Source of the DNA: Mesorhizobium sp. B2-4-15
Lineage (GTDB): Bacteria > Pseudomonadota > Alphaproteobacteria > Rhizobiales > Rhizobiaceae
Assembly: GCF_006658505.1 (NCBI RefSeq)
Contig: NZ_VFUZ01000009.1
Location: 124,001 to 188,000 of the forward strand
Direction: 5' to 3'
DNA: 64,000 nucleotides
Shown here piece after piece: positions 47,677 through 56,131 of this stretch. The notes beneath the pieces were generated by a model. It made no database searches. It was not told the origin of the DNA and saw only the letters and a program-made list of their open reading frames with translations. The position numbers were made by a program, and so were the translations under genes. How positions within the stretch are numbered: the stretch's first letter is position 1; the number at the start of each line of letters is the position of its first letter.

Positions 47677-48861
47677 ATGAAACCCGGCGCGGTAAACCCA
47701 AGACGGTCGATGGATCACCAAACGATCCATCGCGATCCGCATGCCTATAGCGCGCATCCGCATCTCGCGGTTGCCGCCAACGACAACTGGCTGCTGGTCT
47801 TCACGCAGTCTCGTCGCCGCGCCGGGGTGCTGCATCCGCCGCAGGATCCGCTGTACCGCAACATGCTGATGCGCTCGGCGGACGAAGGCAGAAGCTGGTC
47901 GGCGCCTTCCGTCGTGCCCGGTTTCGGCTGGCAAGGCGTGGAATGCGCCGGGCTGACCCCATTGCGGTCCGGCGTGGTGTTGTTGAACCAGTGGCGGTTC
48001 GACTGGCACACGCTGGCTTACGCGGAGGCAAACCTCGCCCGCGACTGCTACAAGCGGCCCGAGGAACTGGTCGGGGCGAACGCCATGGCTGCCGAACTCG
48101 CTGATTGGACGCCCGAAAAAGCGACCATCGCCGAGCGCTATCCCTGGGCACGCGGCGGCGGCGAAACCTGGATGCATCGTTCGCACGACGGCGGCAAGAC
48201 CTTCACCGCGTCGACACGCATCGACACGGCGCCGTTCAGTGGCGGATACGGCATGCGTGGCGGCGTCGATCTCGCCGACGAGATCGTGCTGCCGCTTTGC
48301 GACGTGCCGAACTATGCCGCGGTTTTCACCGTGCGGTCGAGCGATGGCGGCGAAAGCTGGTCAAAGCCGCGACTTGTCGCGGCGGGCGAAGGCCATGAGT
48401 TCGAGGAACCGGCGCCGCTGTTGCTGCGCGGCGGCCGCATCGTCATGCTGCTGCGCGACAATCTCACCCGCGTCCTGCATGTCGTCTCATCCACCGACGC
48501 GGGACATTCCTGGAGCGCACCGTCGCCGACGGGAATCCACGACTATCCGGCCGACATGGTTGAACTCGCCGATGGCCGCATCGCCTGCGTCGCCGGCCGG
48601 CGCCGTGAGCCGTTCGGCATCACGCTCTACATGTCCAATGACCAGGGAAACAGCTGGAATCCGGCGCGCTCCCATGCGGTGCGCTCGGGTCTGCCCAACC
48701 GGGATCTCGGCTATCCGTCGCTCGCACTGCGCGAAGATGGCAGTCTGTTCATCGTCTACTACGCACAGGATAGCGAAGGCGTGACGGGCATCCATGCCAG
48801 CGTCCTCGTGCCCGATGCTGAGGGCTGGCGCCAGGAAGGACCATCCCATGGCCAAGGTTGA
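47677..48861 (+). CDS. Sialidase-fold (Asp-box) protein, cytosolic, second copy
   Basis: 394 residues without signal peptide, different in sequence from the preceding gene. Asp-boxes are SADEGRSW, SHDGGKTF, SSDGGESW, STDAGHSW and SNDQGNSW, again five repeats. EFEEPAPLLLRGGRIVMLLR is the likely central blade with Glu. The two genes are nine bases apart and probably act on the same imported glycan or sugar derivative, or form a complex. The last 14 bases overlap the ATPase gene. Confidence 0.8.
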   Translation: MKPGAVNPRRSMDHQTIHRDPHAYSAHPHLAVAANDNWLLVFTQSRRRAGVLHPPQDPLYRNMLMRSADEGRSWSAPSVVPGFGWQGVECAGLTPLRSGVVLLNQWRFDWHTLAYAEANLARDCYKRPEELVGANAMAAELADWTPEKATIAERYPWARGGGETWMHRSHDGGKTFTASTRIDTAPFSGGYGMRGGVDLADEIVLPLCDVPNYAAVFTVRSSDGGESWSKPRLVAAGEGHEFEEPAPLLLRGGRIVMLLRDNLTRVLHVVSSTDAGHSWSAPSPTGIHDYPADMVELADGRIACVAGRRREPFGITLYMSNDQGNSWNPARSHAVRSGLPNRDLGYPSLALREDGSLFIVYYAQDSEGVTGIHASVLVPDAEGWRQEGPSHGQG

Positions 48862-49951
48862 ACTTTCGGGCGTCAGCAAGAAGTACGGCGAAAAGGCGGT
48901 CATCCATGGTGTCGATCTCACCGTGGAGCATGGCGAATTCCTGGTCTTCATCGGACCGTCGGGCTGCGGAAAATCAACGCTGCTGCGCATGATCTGCGGG
49001 CTTGAACCGATCAGTGCCGGAATGGTTGTGATTGGCGGCAAGCCGATGCGCGGCGTGCCGCCGGCAAAGCGCGGCGTGGCGATGGTGTTCCAGAGCTATG
49101 CGCTCTACCCGCACAAGACGGTCGCCGAGAATATGGCGTTCTCGCTGCTGATGCAGGGCATGCCGAAGGCCGAGCGCGACCGGCGCGTCGCGGTCGTTGC
49201 CGAAACGCTTCAACTTGGACCGCTGCTTGGCCGGCTTCCCAAGGAGCTTTCGGGAGGGCAGCGGCAGCGCGTGGCGATAGGCCGGGCGATCGTGCGTGAA
49301 CCGGAGGTCTTCCTGTTCGACGAACCGCTGTCGAACCTTGACGCCGAGTTGCGCGTGCAGATGAGGCTCGAGCTTGCCAAGCTGCATCGAAGCCTGGGCG
49401 CCACGATGATCTATGTCACGCACGATCAGACCGAGGCCATGACGCTTGCCGACCGGATTGTCGTGCTCCGGGACGGCGTGATCGAGCAGTTTGGAACCCC
49501 GACAGAGATCTACGACGCGCCCTGCAACCGCTTCGTGGCCGGCTTCATGGGTTCGCCCAAGATGAGCTTCCTCGAGGCCTTCATCGAGCGCGTGGAAGGC
49601 ACACGGCTGATGCTTCAGATCGCCGGGACGACCGGCGGCGGCGTGGAACTCGAGTTAGAGCGCCCCACAGCGCTGACGGGCGGCGTGGTGGTCGGCTTGC
49701 GGCCGGAACATTTCAATGCGCGCCGAGCAGCCGGCCCCCGGTTGTTGGCCGATGTCGAGTTCGTCGAACGGCTTGGCGGGGAGAGTTTCCTGCATGCGCC
49801 CGCGCATCCGGCTGGCGCATTGGTCATGCGCCAGAGCGACGAGAACGACAGAGGCTCCGGTGCGGGCAAATACGAGATCGGCGTGAACTGGCGCAAGGCG
49901 CATCTGTTCGCGCGGGACGGAGGAGCAATTCCGCTTAAACGAGAGCCTTAG
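48848..49951 (+). CDS. ABC importer ATPase (MalK/UgpC-like)
   Basis: 367 residues from the ATG at 48848, preceded by AGGAAGG. Walker A GPSGCGKST, signature ELSGGQRQRVAIGRAI and Walker B FLFDEPLSNLDAEL are intact, followed by the switch His in MIYVTHDQTEAM. The C-terminal ~120 residues form the MalK-type regulatory OB domain, ending GVNWRKAHLFARDGG. It energises the importer of 41.7-45 kb. It overlaps the preceding gene by 14 bases, which suggests coupled translation. Confidence 0.94.
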   Translation: MAKVELSGVSKKYGEKAVIHGVDLTVEHGEFLVFIGPSGCGKSTLLRMICGLEPISAGMVVIGGKPMRGVPPAKRGVAMVFQSYALYPHKTVAENMAFSLLMQGMPKAERDRRVAVVAETLQLGPLLGRLPKELSGGQRQRVAIGRAIVREPEVFLFDEPLSNLDAELRVQMRLELAKLHRSLGATMIYVTHDQTEAMTLADRIVVLRDGVIEQFGTPTEIYDAPCNRFVAGFMGSPKMSFLEAFIERVEGTRLMLQIAGTTGGGVELELERPTALTGGVVVGLRPEHFNARRAAGPRLLADVEFVERLGGESFLHAPAHPAGALVMRQSDENDRGSGAGKYEIGVNWRKAHLFARDGGAIPLKREP

Positions 49952-50044
49952 ATCCAGCTGCTGTCAATCCAGAAGCCTGGAGAGGCCGCGGTCAACGCGA
50001 ACGAACAGTGGCGAGCAGCGCGACCTACGGCCTGCACAAGGGAG

Positions 50045-51013
50045 ATGACTTTGGACTTCGAAAAATTGAAATCACGCCTCGCGGGTTGCTACGTGACGAT
50101 ACCCACGGCATTCGAGGACAGCACCGGCTTTCCGGTTAGTCATCAGGCGATCAGGGCCTATGTGCGCTTCCTGATCGAAAATGGCCTTAACACTGAATAT
50201 GCCACGCTGCTGGCTGGCGGGGCGGCGGGCGACTTTTCGACGATGTCGTTCGAGGAGCGGATCGGCGTCGGCGAAACCGTTGTCGACGAAGCACTGGGGC
50301 GTGTTCCCCTGGCCTTCGGCGGGCAATCGACCAGCACGCTGGAACTGGTGCGGCTGGCCCAGGCGGCGCAGTCGATGGAGTTTGATTTCCTGCAGGTCTC
50401 GTGCCCGTTCTACTTCACCCACACGGAAGCCGATTTCGAGGAGTTCGTCGTGGCTGCGGCAAAGGCGGCGCCCCGCATCGGCATCATTGTCTACAATACG
50501 TTCTGGACGTCGACGAGCCTGTCATTCGGCATGATCGACCGCCTTGCCAAGATCGACAATGTCGTCGGGCTGAAATGGGCGACGCCGCGAACGGACGCCA
50601 TGGAGTTCGAGGACGTCACGTCCAATTTCTCCAAGCGCTTCACCATCATCGACAACAATCTGTTCTTTCCCTACTCGGCGATGCCGTCTCTGGGCGCGCA
50701 AGCCTTCGAGGTGCATCTGTGCAACTACTGGCCGGAATGGGGAATAAAGCTGATCGACGAGGTCAAGGCGCAGAACTACACCGAGATCGCGCGCATGATG
50801 GTGGAGGAGGCCATGCCGTTCTATAAGCTATGGGTCGAGATCGAGAAAGGCTACACGAGCGGTGACGGCTATCTCGACAAATTGTGCATGGAATTGATCG
50901 GACTGCCGTCGAGCCGCTGCCGCCCGCCGACGCGTGACATTCGCCAGAACTATCGTGCCAGGACACTTGACATGATGCGGGCCGCGGGCGTGCCACGCCT
51001 CGTGGCCAATTAG
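50045..51013 (+). CDS. DapA/NanA-family lyase (dihydrodipicolinate synthase-like)
   Basis: 322 residues. The Schiff-base Lys is at about 177 (VVGLKWATPR) and the conserved Tyr at about 150 (IGIIVYNTFW). The substrate loop reads LAGGAAGDFS where most members have GTTGE, so specificity is unusual. In this family are dehydratases and aldolases of 2-keto-3-deoxy sugar acids. The ATG at 50045 touches the ribosome site AAGGGAG; a TTG six bases on has the better distance. Next to an ALDH and an enolase-type dehydratase it probably acts on a keto-deoxy acid. Confidence 0.87.
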   Translation: MTLDFEKLKSRLAGCYVTIPTAFEDSTGFPVSHQAIRAYVRFLIENGLNTEYATLLAGGAAGDFSTMSFEERIGVGETVVDEALGRVPLAFGGQSTSTLELVRLAQAAQSMEFDFLQVSCPFYFTHTEADFEEFVVAAAKAAPRIGIIVYNTFWTSTSLSFGMIDRLAKIDNVVGLKWATPRTDAMEFEDVTSNFSKRFTIIDNNLFFPYSAMPSLGAQAFEVHLCNYWPEWGIKLIDEVKAQNYTEIARMMVEEAMPFYKLWVEIEKGYTSGDGYLDKLCMELIGLPSSRCRPPTRDIRQNYRARTLDMMRAAGVPRLVAN

Positions 51014-51064
51014 AAAAACATAGGGAACATAACAAGAAGCGACAAACCAAAAGGAGCGACTGCT

Positions 51065-52063
51065 ATGACCAATTTGAAGAATTTGATGCTCGGAGCCGTG
51101 GCAACCACGATGTTGCTCGTCAGCGCCGCCAAAGCCGACGACGATGTGAAGTTACGCCTCAACTGGATGTATTACGGCTCCCATGCCGGCTTCGCCCTCG
51201 GCAAGGTGAAGGGTTTCTACAAGGATGCCGGAATCAATCTCGATATCCGTTCAGGCAACGGTTCGGGCTCCGCTCATCGCCTGGTCGCAAACGGCGACAG
51301 CGATTTTTCCTATGGCTCGTGCGGATCGATGGTGAACCTCGCCTCGCAAGGTGCCGCGCTGATCTCGGTCGCGGTGATCGATGCGATGGGATCGGATGCG
51401 ATATTGGTTCGTCCCGACGCTGCCATCACCAAGATATCCGACCTCAAGGGCAAGAAGCTGCTCACCACATCCAATGCCGGCGTCAACACGTTCTTTCCGA
51501 TCGTCCTGTCCACGGCCGGCCTTGCGCCTTCCGACATCACGCTCACCAACGTGCCTGATGGCGCGCTCGTATCAAGCTATCTGCAAGGTGCCGGCGACGC
51601 GGTGGGCATGCTTGGCGGCATCGACGACAAGCCGGCCGAGATCAAGAAGAACGGCGGAGCCGCGCCGGTAGTCTTTCCTTATTCGAGCTATGGAGTGAAC
51701 CAGATCGGATATTGCATCGTGGCTCGCAAGGAGATGGTGGAGAAAAACCCGGACCTCGTGAAACGGTTCGTGCAGGCGACCATCAAGTCATACAAGGCGG
51801 CCGCGGCTAATCCTGATGCCGCGATCGCGGCAATCGGCGACATCGTCGGCGGAACGATGAACGAGGATGAGGGAAAAGCGCAGGCCCGCGCCGTGCTCGA
51901 TGTGACGCTCAGCCTTCTCTATTCGGCCGCGAACAAGGACAAGACGCTCGGCCTCAACGTGCCCTCCGATTGGGAAAGCATGGTGACCCTCATGAAGAAG
52001 TACAATGATCTCGACCCCAAGGTCGCGGCCACGCAGTTCTACACCAACGACTTCGTCAAGTAA
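51065..52063 (+). CDS. NMT1/SsuA-like substrate-binding protein
   Basis: 332 residues. A signal peptide (LMLGAVATTMLLVSAAKADD) is followed by the SsuA/ThiY-type fold: LRLNWMYYGSHAGFALGKVK, FYKDAGINLDIRSGNGSGSA, FSYGSCGSMVNLASQGA and ISDLKGKKLL. Such proteins bind flat or anionic molecules such as pyrimidines, sulfonates and riboflavin. The ligand here is unknown but, from the neighbours, probably an organic acid. It belongs to the importer with the two genes that follow. Confidence 0.92.
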   Translation: MTNLKNLMLGAVATTMLLVSAAKADDDVKLRLNWMYYGSHAGFALGKVKGFYKDAGINLDIRSGNGSGSAHRLVANGDSDFSYGSCGSMVNLASQGAALISVAVIDAMGSDAILVRPDAAITKISDLKGKKLLTTSNAGVNTFFPIVLSTAGLAPSDITLTNVPDGALVSSYLQGAGDAVGMLGGIDDKPAEIKKNGGAAPVVFPYSSYGVNQIGYCIVARKEMVEKNPDLVKRFVQATIKSYKAAAANPDAAIAAIGDIVGGTMNEDEGKAQARAVLDVTLSLLYSAANKDKTLGLNVPSDWESMVTLMKKYNDLDPKVAATQFYTNDFVK

Positions 52064-52068
52064 TCGGC

Positions 52069-52099
52069 GGACCGGAGTGGCTTGCCGTCACTCCGGTCC
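52069..52099 (+). terminator. Stem-loop after the NMT1-like binding-protein gene
   Basis: Perfect 11-bp arms GGACCGGAGTG (52069-52079) and CACTCCGGTCC (52089-52099), 9-nt loop, no T-run. It lies in the 64-bp gap between binding-protein and ATPase genes and probably raises binding-protein yield relative to the rest. Confidence 0.65.
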
Positions 52100-52127
52100 T
52101 CGCGCCGTGCAGTAACAGATTGGACCG

Positions 52128-52895
52128 ATGAATCCGCTTATCGAACTTGAGGGCGTGCAGAAAGTGTTCGGATCAGGCCCCGGCGCCCTGCACGCGTTCG
52201 GACCGGTCGACCTAAAGGTCGAGAAGGGTGAGTTCGTCTCGCTGCTCGGGCCGTCTGGATGCGGCAAATCCACCCTCATGCTCATGATTGCCGGACTGCT
52301 CAACCCTACGAGAGGGCGCATCGCCATCGACGGGCGCACCGTCGCCGGACCGCAGACCGACATCGGCATAATGTTCCAGGACAACACGCTGGTGCCGTGG
52401 CGCACCGTGCGAGGAAACATCGAGCTGCAGCTGGAACTGCGAGGCCTGTCGCTGGCCGACCATCGCGCCAGCGTGGACGAATTGCTTGTTTCTGTCCACC
52501 TCCAGGATTTCCAACGACGCTACCCGCACGAGCTCTCCGGCGGGATGCAGCAGCGTGCCGCGTTCTGCCAGGCATTGGTGCATCAGCCCGCGACCATGCT
52601 GCTCGACGAGCCGCTCGGCAAGCTCGACGCCATGACCCGGGAAGCAATCCGCACCGACCTGCAGGCGCTGTGGATGCAACGCCATCCCACAGTTGTGTTC
52701 GTCACCCACTCGATCGAGGAGGCTATCCAGCTCTCGACCCACGTCGCCATCATCACGCCGCGCCCCGGACGCATCGAACGCATAATTTCCGTCGATCTGC
52801 CCTATCCGCGCGATTTCGAGGTCAAGAGCAGCCCGCGATTCATTGGCTACGTCCGGCAGGCACAGGAGATATTTCGCGGCTATGGCGTCCTCTGA
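52128..52895 (+). CDS. ABC importer ATPase (SsuB/TauB-like)
   Basis: 255 residues. Walker A GPSGCGKST, Q-loop GIMFQDNTLVPWRTV, signature ELSGGMQQR and Walker B TMLLDEPLGKLDA are intact, with VVFVTHSIEEAIQLS as switch. The length is usual for the SsuB/TauB group. It pairs with the NMT1-like binding protein and the permease, whose gene it overlaps by 14 bases. Confidence 0.94.
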   Translation: MNPLIELEGVQKVFGSGPGALHAFGPVDLKVEKGEFVSLLGPSGCGKSTLMLMIAGLLNPTRGRIAIDGRTVAGPQTDIGIMFQDNTLVPWRTVRGNIELQLELRGLSLADHRASVDELLVSVHLQDFQRRYPHELSGGMQQRAAFCQALVHQPATMLLDEPLGKLDAMTREAIRTDLQALWMQRHPTVVFVTHSIEEAIQLSTHVAIITPRPGRIERIISVDLPYPRDFEVKSSPRFIGYVRQAQEIFRGYGVL

Positions 52896-53688
52896 TCGAC
52901 ACCCGTCACCGGAGCGCGCCGCCCGCTGGATTGCGCGGTCCTGGATGTCCATCGCCTTCTTCGCGGCATTCTTCCTGATCTGGCAATATGCAACGGTCTG
53001 GTTCGAAATCCCCCGCTACATCCTCACGCCTCCCTCGGTCATCGTCATGAAGGGCTGGGCGGATATCGACAGGCTGCTCTACTACACCTGGATCACCGGC
53101 GTGGAGGTGCTGCTAGGCTACGGGGTGGCGGTCATTCTGGCGCTACCGCTTGGCCTCGCCATCGCATTCTCATCTGTCCTGCGCCGCACGATCTATCCGT
53201 TTTTCGTCTGCGTCGAAATGGTGCCCAAGATCGCGTTCGCGCCGCTCTTCATCTCGTGGCTGGGTTTTGGCCTGCTGCCAAAAGTCATCATCGTCTTTCT
53301 GGTCTGTTTCTTTCCCATCGTGCTCAACGCCATTCTCGCGTTCAGTTCGCTTAGCGAGGAGCTGTCGCGCTTCAGCGTCTCGACCGGCGCGGGCGTATGG
53401 CGCACCTTCGTCAAGGTCCGGCTGCCGGCCGCGCTGCCGCAATGCTTCGTCGGCTTCAAATACGCCGCAATCAACGCGACGGTCGGCGCCGCCATCGCGG
53501 AGTTCATCGGCTCGGACCAGGGGCTCGGCTTCTACATCCAGATCGTCACCGGCAACATGCGTCCAGACCTTGCCTTCGCGGGCATCTTTTTCCTGACAGT
53601 CCTGGGCCTCGCTCTATTCGGCGTGGTGACGCTCGCCGAACGCCTTCTCATTCCCTGGCACATCTCGGTGCGGCGCCAGTCACACTGA
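52882..53688 (+). CDS. ABC importer permease (SsuC/TauC-like)
   Basis: 268 residues from the ATG at 52882. Six membrane segments, with the docking loop LSRFSVSTGAGVWRTFVKVR followed by LPAALPQCFVGFKYAAIN. The opening contains IPRYILTPPSVIVMKGW, common in this family. It completes the second importer of the locus. Confidence 0.92.
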   Translation: MASSDRHPSPERAARWIARSWMSIAFFAAFFLIWQYATVWFEIPRYILTPPSVIVMKGWADIDRLLYYTWITGVEVLLGYGVAVILALPLGLAIAFSSVLRRTIYPFFVCVEMVPKIAFAPLFISWLGFGLLPKVIIVFLVCFFPIVLNAILAFSSLSEELSRFSVSTGAGVWRTFVKVRLPAALPQCFVGFKYAAINATVGAAIAEFIGSDQGLGFYIQIVTGNMRPDLAFAGIFFLTVLGLALFGVVTLAERLLIPWHISVRRQSH

Positions 53689-53717
53689 ACTCTCAACGCA
53701 TCCGACGGAGACAAGAC

Positions 53718-55223
53718 GTGACCCTGAGCAAAGACAGCGCCCATGCGATCGCTTCGAAGCTGGCCCCGAACGGTCTCGCCTTCATCGATGGCAAGTTCAC
53801 CGCGGCGGCCAATGGTGCGACATTCGATACCACCAGCTCGGCCACCGGCCAGGTCATTGCAGCTGTGGCGCACTGCGGCGGCACCGATGTCGATCGCGCC
53901 GTCAGGGCTGCCCGCAGATCCTTCGACGACGGTGCCTGGTCGCGGGCGGCTCCCGAGTTTCGAAAGGAAGCGCTGTTGCGGCTCGCCGACCTCGTACGCG
54001 CCCATGCCGACGAGCTCGTCGTCCTCGAAAGCATCGATAGCGGCAAAACCGTCACCGACTGTGCCAACGAGATCGGGCGCGAGGTTCCGAACTTCTTCCA
54101 GTGGTATGGCGAACTCGCCGACAAGTCATTCGGCAAGGTCGCACCCACGGGTGAGAATGCACTGGCGCTTATCGTTAAGGAGCCTGCCGGCGTCGTCGGC
54201 CTGGTCCTGCCATGGAATTTCCCGCTGCTGATGGCGGCCTGGAAGATGGCGCCCGCGCTCGCCGCCGGCTGCTCCGTCCTGGTGAAGCCCGCCGAGCAGA
54301 CGCCATTATCCGTCCTGCGCCTTGCCGAACTGGCACAGCAAGCCGGGATCCCCGATGGTGTGATCAACGTCTTGCCCGGCCTCGGCGAAACCACGGGTCA
54401 GGCGATCGGCCGTCACCCCGATATCGACATCGTCTCGTTTACCGGGTCGACCGAGGTTGGCGGCTATTTCCTGCGCTATGCCGGCGAAAGCAATCTCAAG
54501 GTGATTGGCCTGGAGATGGGCGGCAAAAGCCCGTTCATCGTACTCGATGATGCCGATCTCACTGACGACCTGATCGAGCATGCCGCTATGTCAGCGTTCT
54601 GGAATGGCGGACAGAACTGTTCCGCGAACATGCGGCAGCTCATCGACCGCAGCTTGGCCGAGGAGTTCGCGCACCGCGTCACCCTCCGCGCCAAGGCATT
54701 CCGTGTCGGCGATCCACTCGATCCCGCCACCAACATCGGCGCCATGGTCACCGCCGAACACCAGACGCGTGTGATGGGCTACATTGAGCGCGGATCGGCC
54801 GAAGGCGCCCGCTTGCTGACCGGCGGCGGCAAGACAGGGCCAGGCTGCTTCATCGAGCCCGCTGTGTTTGCCGACATGACGCCCACGATGAGCATTGCCC
54901 GCGAGGAGATCTTTGGCCCTGTCCTGGGCATCCTACCCGTGGCCGGAATGGAGATGGCGCTACGGATCGCGCGCGACACCGACTACGGCTTGCACGCGAC
55001 CGTGTTCACCAAGGACATCGACCGCGCCATCCATATGGCGCGGCGGTTGCCTTGCGGGACGGTCTCGGTCAACGGCTTTTCTGAAGGCGACGTCAAGACA
55101 CCCTTCGGCGGCTACAAGCGTTCCGGCTCGCTGGCGCGCGACAATGGCACCGAGGCCATGGACCAGTATCTGCAGACAAAGACGATCTGGATCAGCACCA
55201 AGATTCCAGCGGCATCCCGATGA
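53718..55223 (+). CDS. Aldehyde dehydrogenase, second copy
   Basis: 501 residues from a GTG with GGAG eight bases upstream. Asn in LVLPWNFPLLMAAWKM, Glu in VIGLEMGGKSPFIVL and Cys in WNGGQNCSANMRQLI are present; EEIFGPVLG lies near the end. It resembles aminobutyraldehyde/betaine-type and semialdehyde dehydrogenases. In this operon it is a good candidate for the last step, oxidising the semialdehyde formed by the DapA-family enzyme. It overlaps the next gene by four bases. Confidence 0.93.
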   Translation: MTLSKDSAHAIASKLAPNGLAFIDGKFTAAANGATFDTTSSATGQVIAAVAHCGGTDVDRAVRAARRSFDDGAWSRAAPEFRKEALLRLADLVRAHADELVVLESIDSGKTVTDCANEIGREVPNFFQWYGELADKSFGKVAPTGENALALIVKEPAGVVGLVLPWNFPLLMAAWKMAPALAAGCSVLVKPAEQTPLSVLRLAELAQQAGIPDGVINVLPGLGETTGQAIGRHPDIDIVSFTGSTEVGGYFLRYAGESNLKVIGLEMGGKSPFIVLDDADLTDDLIEHAAMSAFWNGGQNCSANMRQLIDRSLAEEFAHRVTLRAKAFRVGDPLDPATNIGAMVTAEHQTRVMGYIERGSAEGARLLTGGGKTGPGCFIEPAVFADMTPTMSIAREEIFGPVLGILPVAGMEMALRIARDTDYGLHATVFTKDIDRAIHMARRLPCGTVSVNGFSEGDVKTPFGGYKRSGSLARDNGTEAMDQYLQTKTIWISTKIPAASR

Positions 55224-56131
55224 TGGAGATCGGCGTCTGCGGTGTATTTTCGGACGATCAGGTGGCGAGGCTGAGGCAAGGCGCCGCTGATCTTCCCGTC
55301 AGGCTGGTGGCGGCGCATGAGCCATGCGATTGCGCCATCGTGTTTGGCAATCCGGAACCGGAAATGGTCGCGGGCAATACGAAACTGCGTTGGATGCAGC
55401 TCGAATCGGTGGGTTTCGGCGAGTATGCCGGGCTCGACCTCGCGCGCAGCCATGGTGATATTGTGGTCACGAACCTTGCCGGCTTCTTCGCCGATCCGGT
55501 CGCCGAATCCGCGCTTGCAGGGATACTCGCACTCTACCGAGGCATTGACCGGCTTGTCGGGCTTCAGGCGCAGAAGCGTTGGGTCGGCGACCCGATCCGG
55601 ACCGGGCTCAGGGTCCTGCGTGGAGCGCGCGTCGTGCTGTTCGGCTACGGCGCGATTAACCAGCGGCTGGCGGACCTGCTGGCACCCTTTGGGTGCGCTA
55701 TCACGCCGATCACGCGCGCCGGCGGGCTGGAAGCGCTCGACAGCGCAATTGCCGACGCTGATCTTGTCGTCTGCACTGCGCCTTCCACCCCTGCCACCGC
55801 GGGGCTGTTCGGTGTCGCCCGTCTTGCAATGATGCGCCGGGGCACGGTCTTCTGCAATTTCGGGCGCGGGTCGATCCTGGATGAGGATGCACTTGCCGAC
55901 GCGTTGGAGACAGGCCGGCTGGGAGGCGCGGTGATCGATGTCACTCGCGATGAGCCTTTGCCCGCGCAACACAGATTCTGGACCTGCCCGAACATCATCC
56001 TCACGCAGCATTCCGGCGGTGGCACCATGGACGAGCTTGACCGCAAGATCGATGTCTTCCTGGCGAACCTCGGGCGGTTTCGTGCCGGTGCGCCGCTCGA
56101 AGGCATCGTCAATTTCTCAAGAGGATACTGA
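55220..56131 (+). CDS. D-isomer-specific 2-hydroxyacid dehydrogenase
   Basis: 303 residues. The NAD site is VVLFGYGAINQRLADLLAPF (GxGxxN variant). Arg is in FCNFGRGSILDEDALADALE, Glu in DVTRDEPLPAQHRFW and the catalytic His in IILTQHSGGGTMDE. It would interconvert a 2-keto and a 2-hydroxy acid. It is coupled on both sides: ATGA with the ALDH and TGATG with the dehydratase. Confidence 0.9.
   Translation: MMEIGVCGVFSDDQVARLRQGAADLPVRLVAAHEPCDCAIVFGNPEPEMVAGNTKLRWMQLESVGFGEYAGLDLARSHGDIVVTNLAGFFADPVAESALAGILALYRGIDRLVGLQAQKRWVGDPIRTGLRVLRGARVVLFGYGAINQRLADLLAPFGCAITPITRAGGLEALDSAIADADLVVCTAPSTPATAGLFGVARLAMMRRGTVFCNFGRGSILDEDALADALETGRLGGAVIDVTRDEPLPAQHRFWTCPNIILTQHSGGGTMDELDRKIDVFLANLGRFRAGAPLEGIVNFSRGY

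Noticed and set aside
46414..48186. 590-codon minus-strand frame opposite the Asp-box genes
   Set aside because: Rich in Arg/His/Ala without motifs; the plus-strand Asp-box repeats are far better supported.
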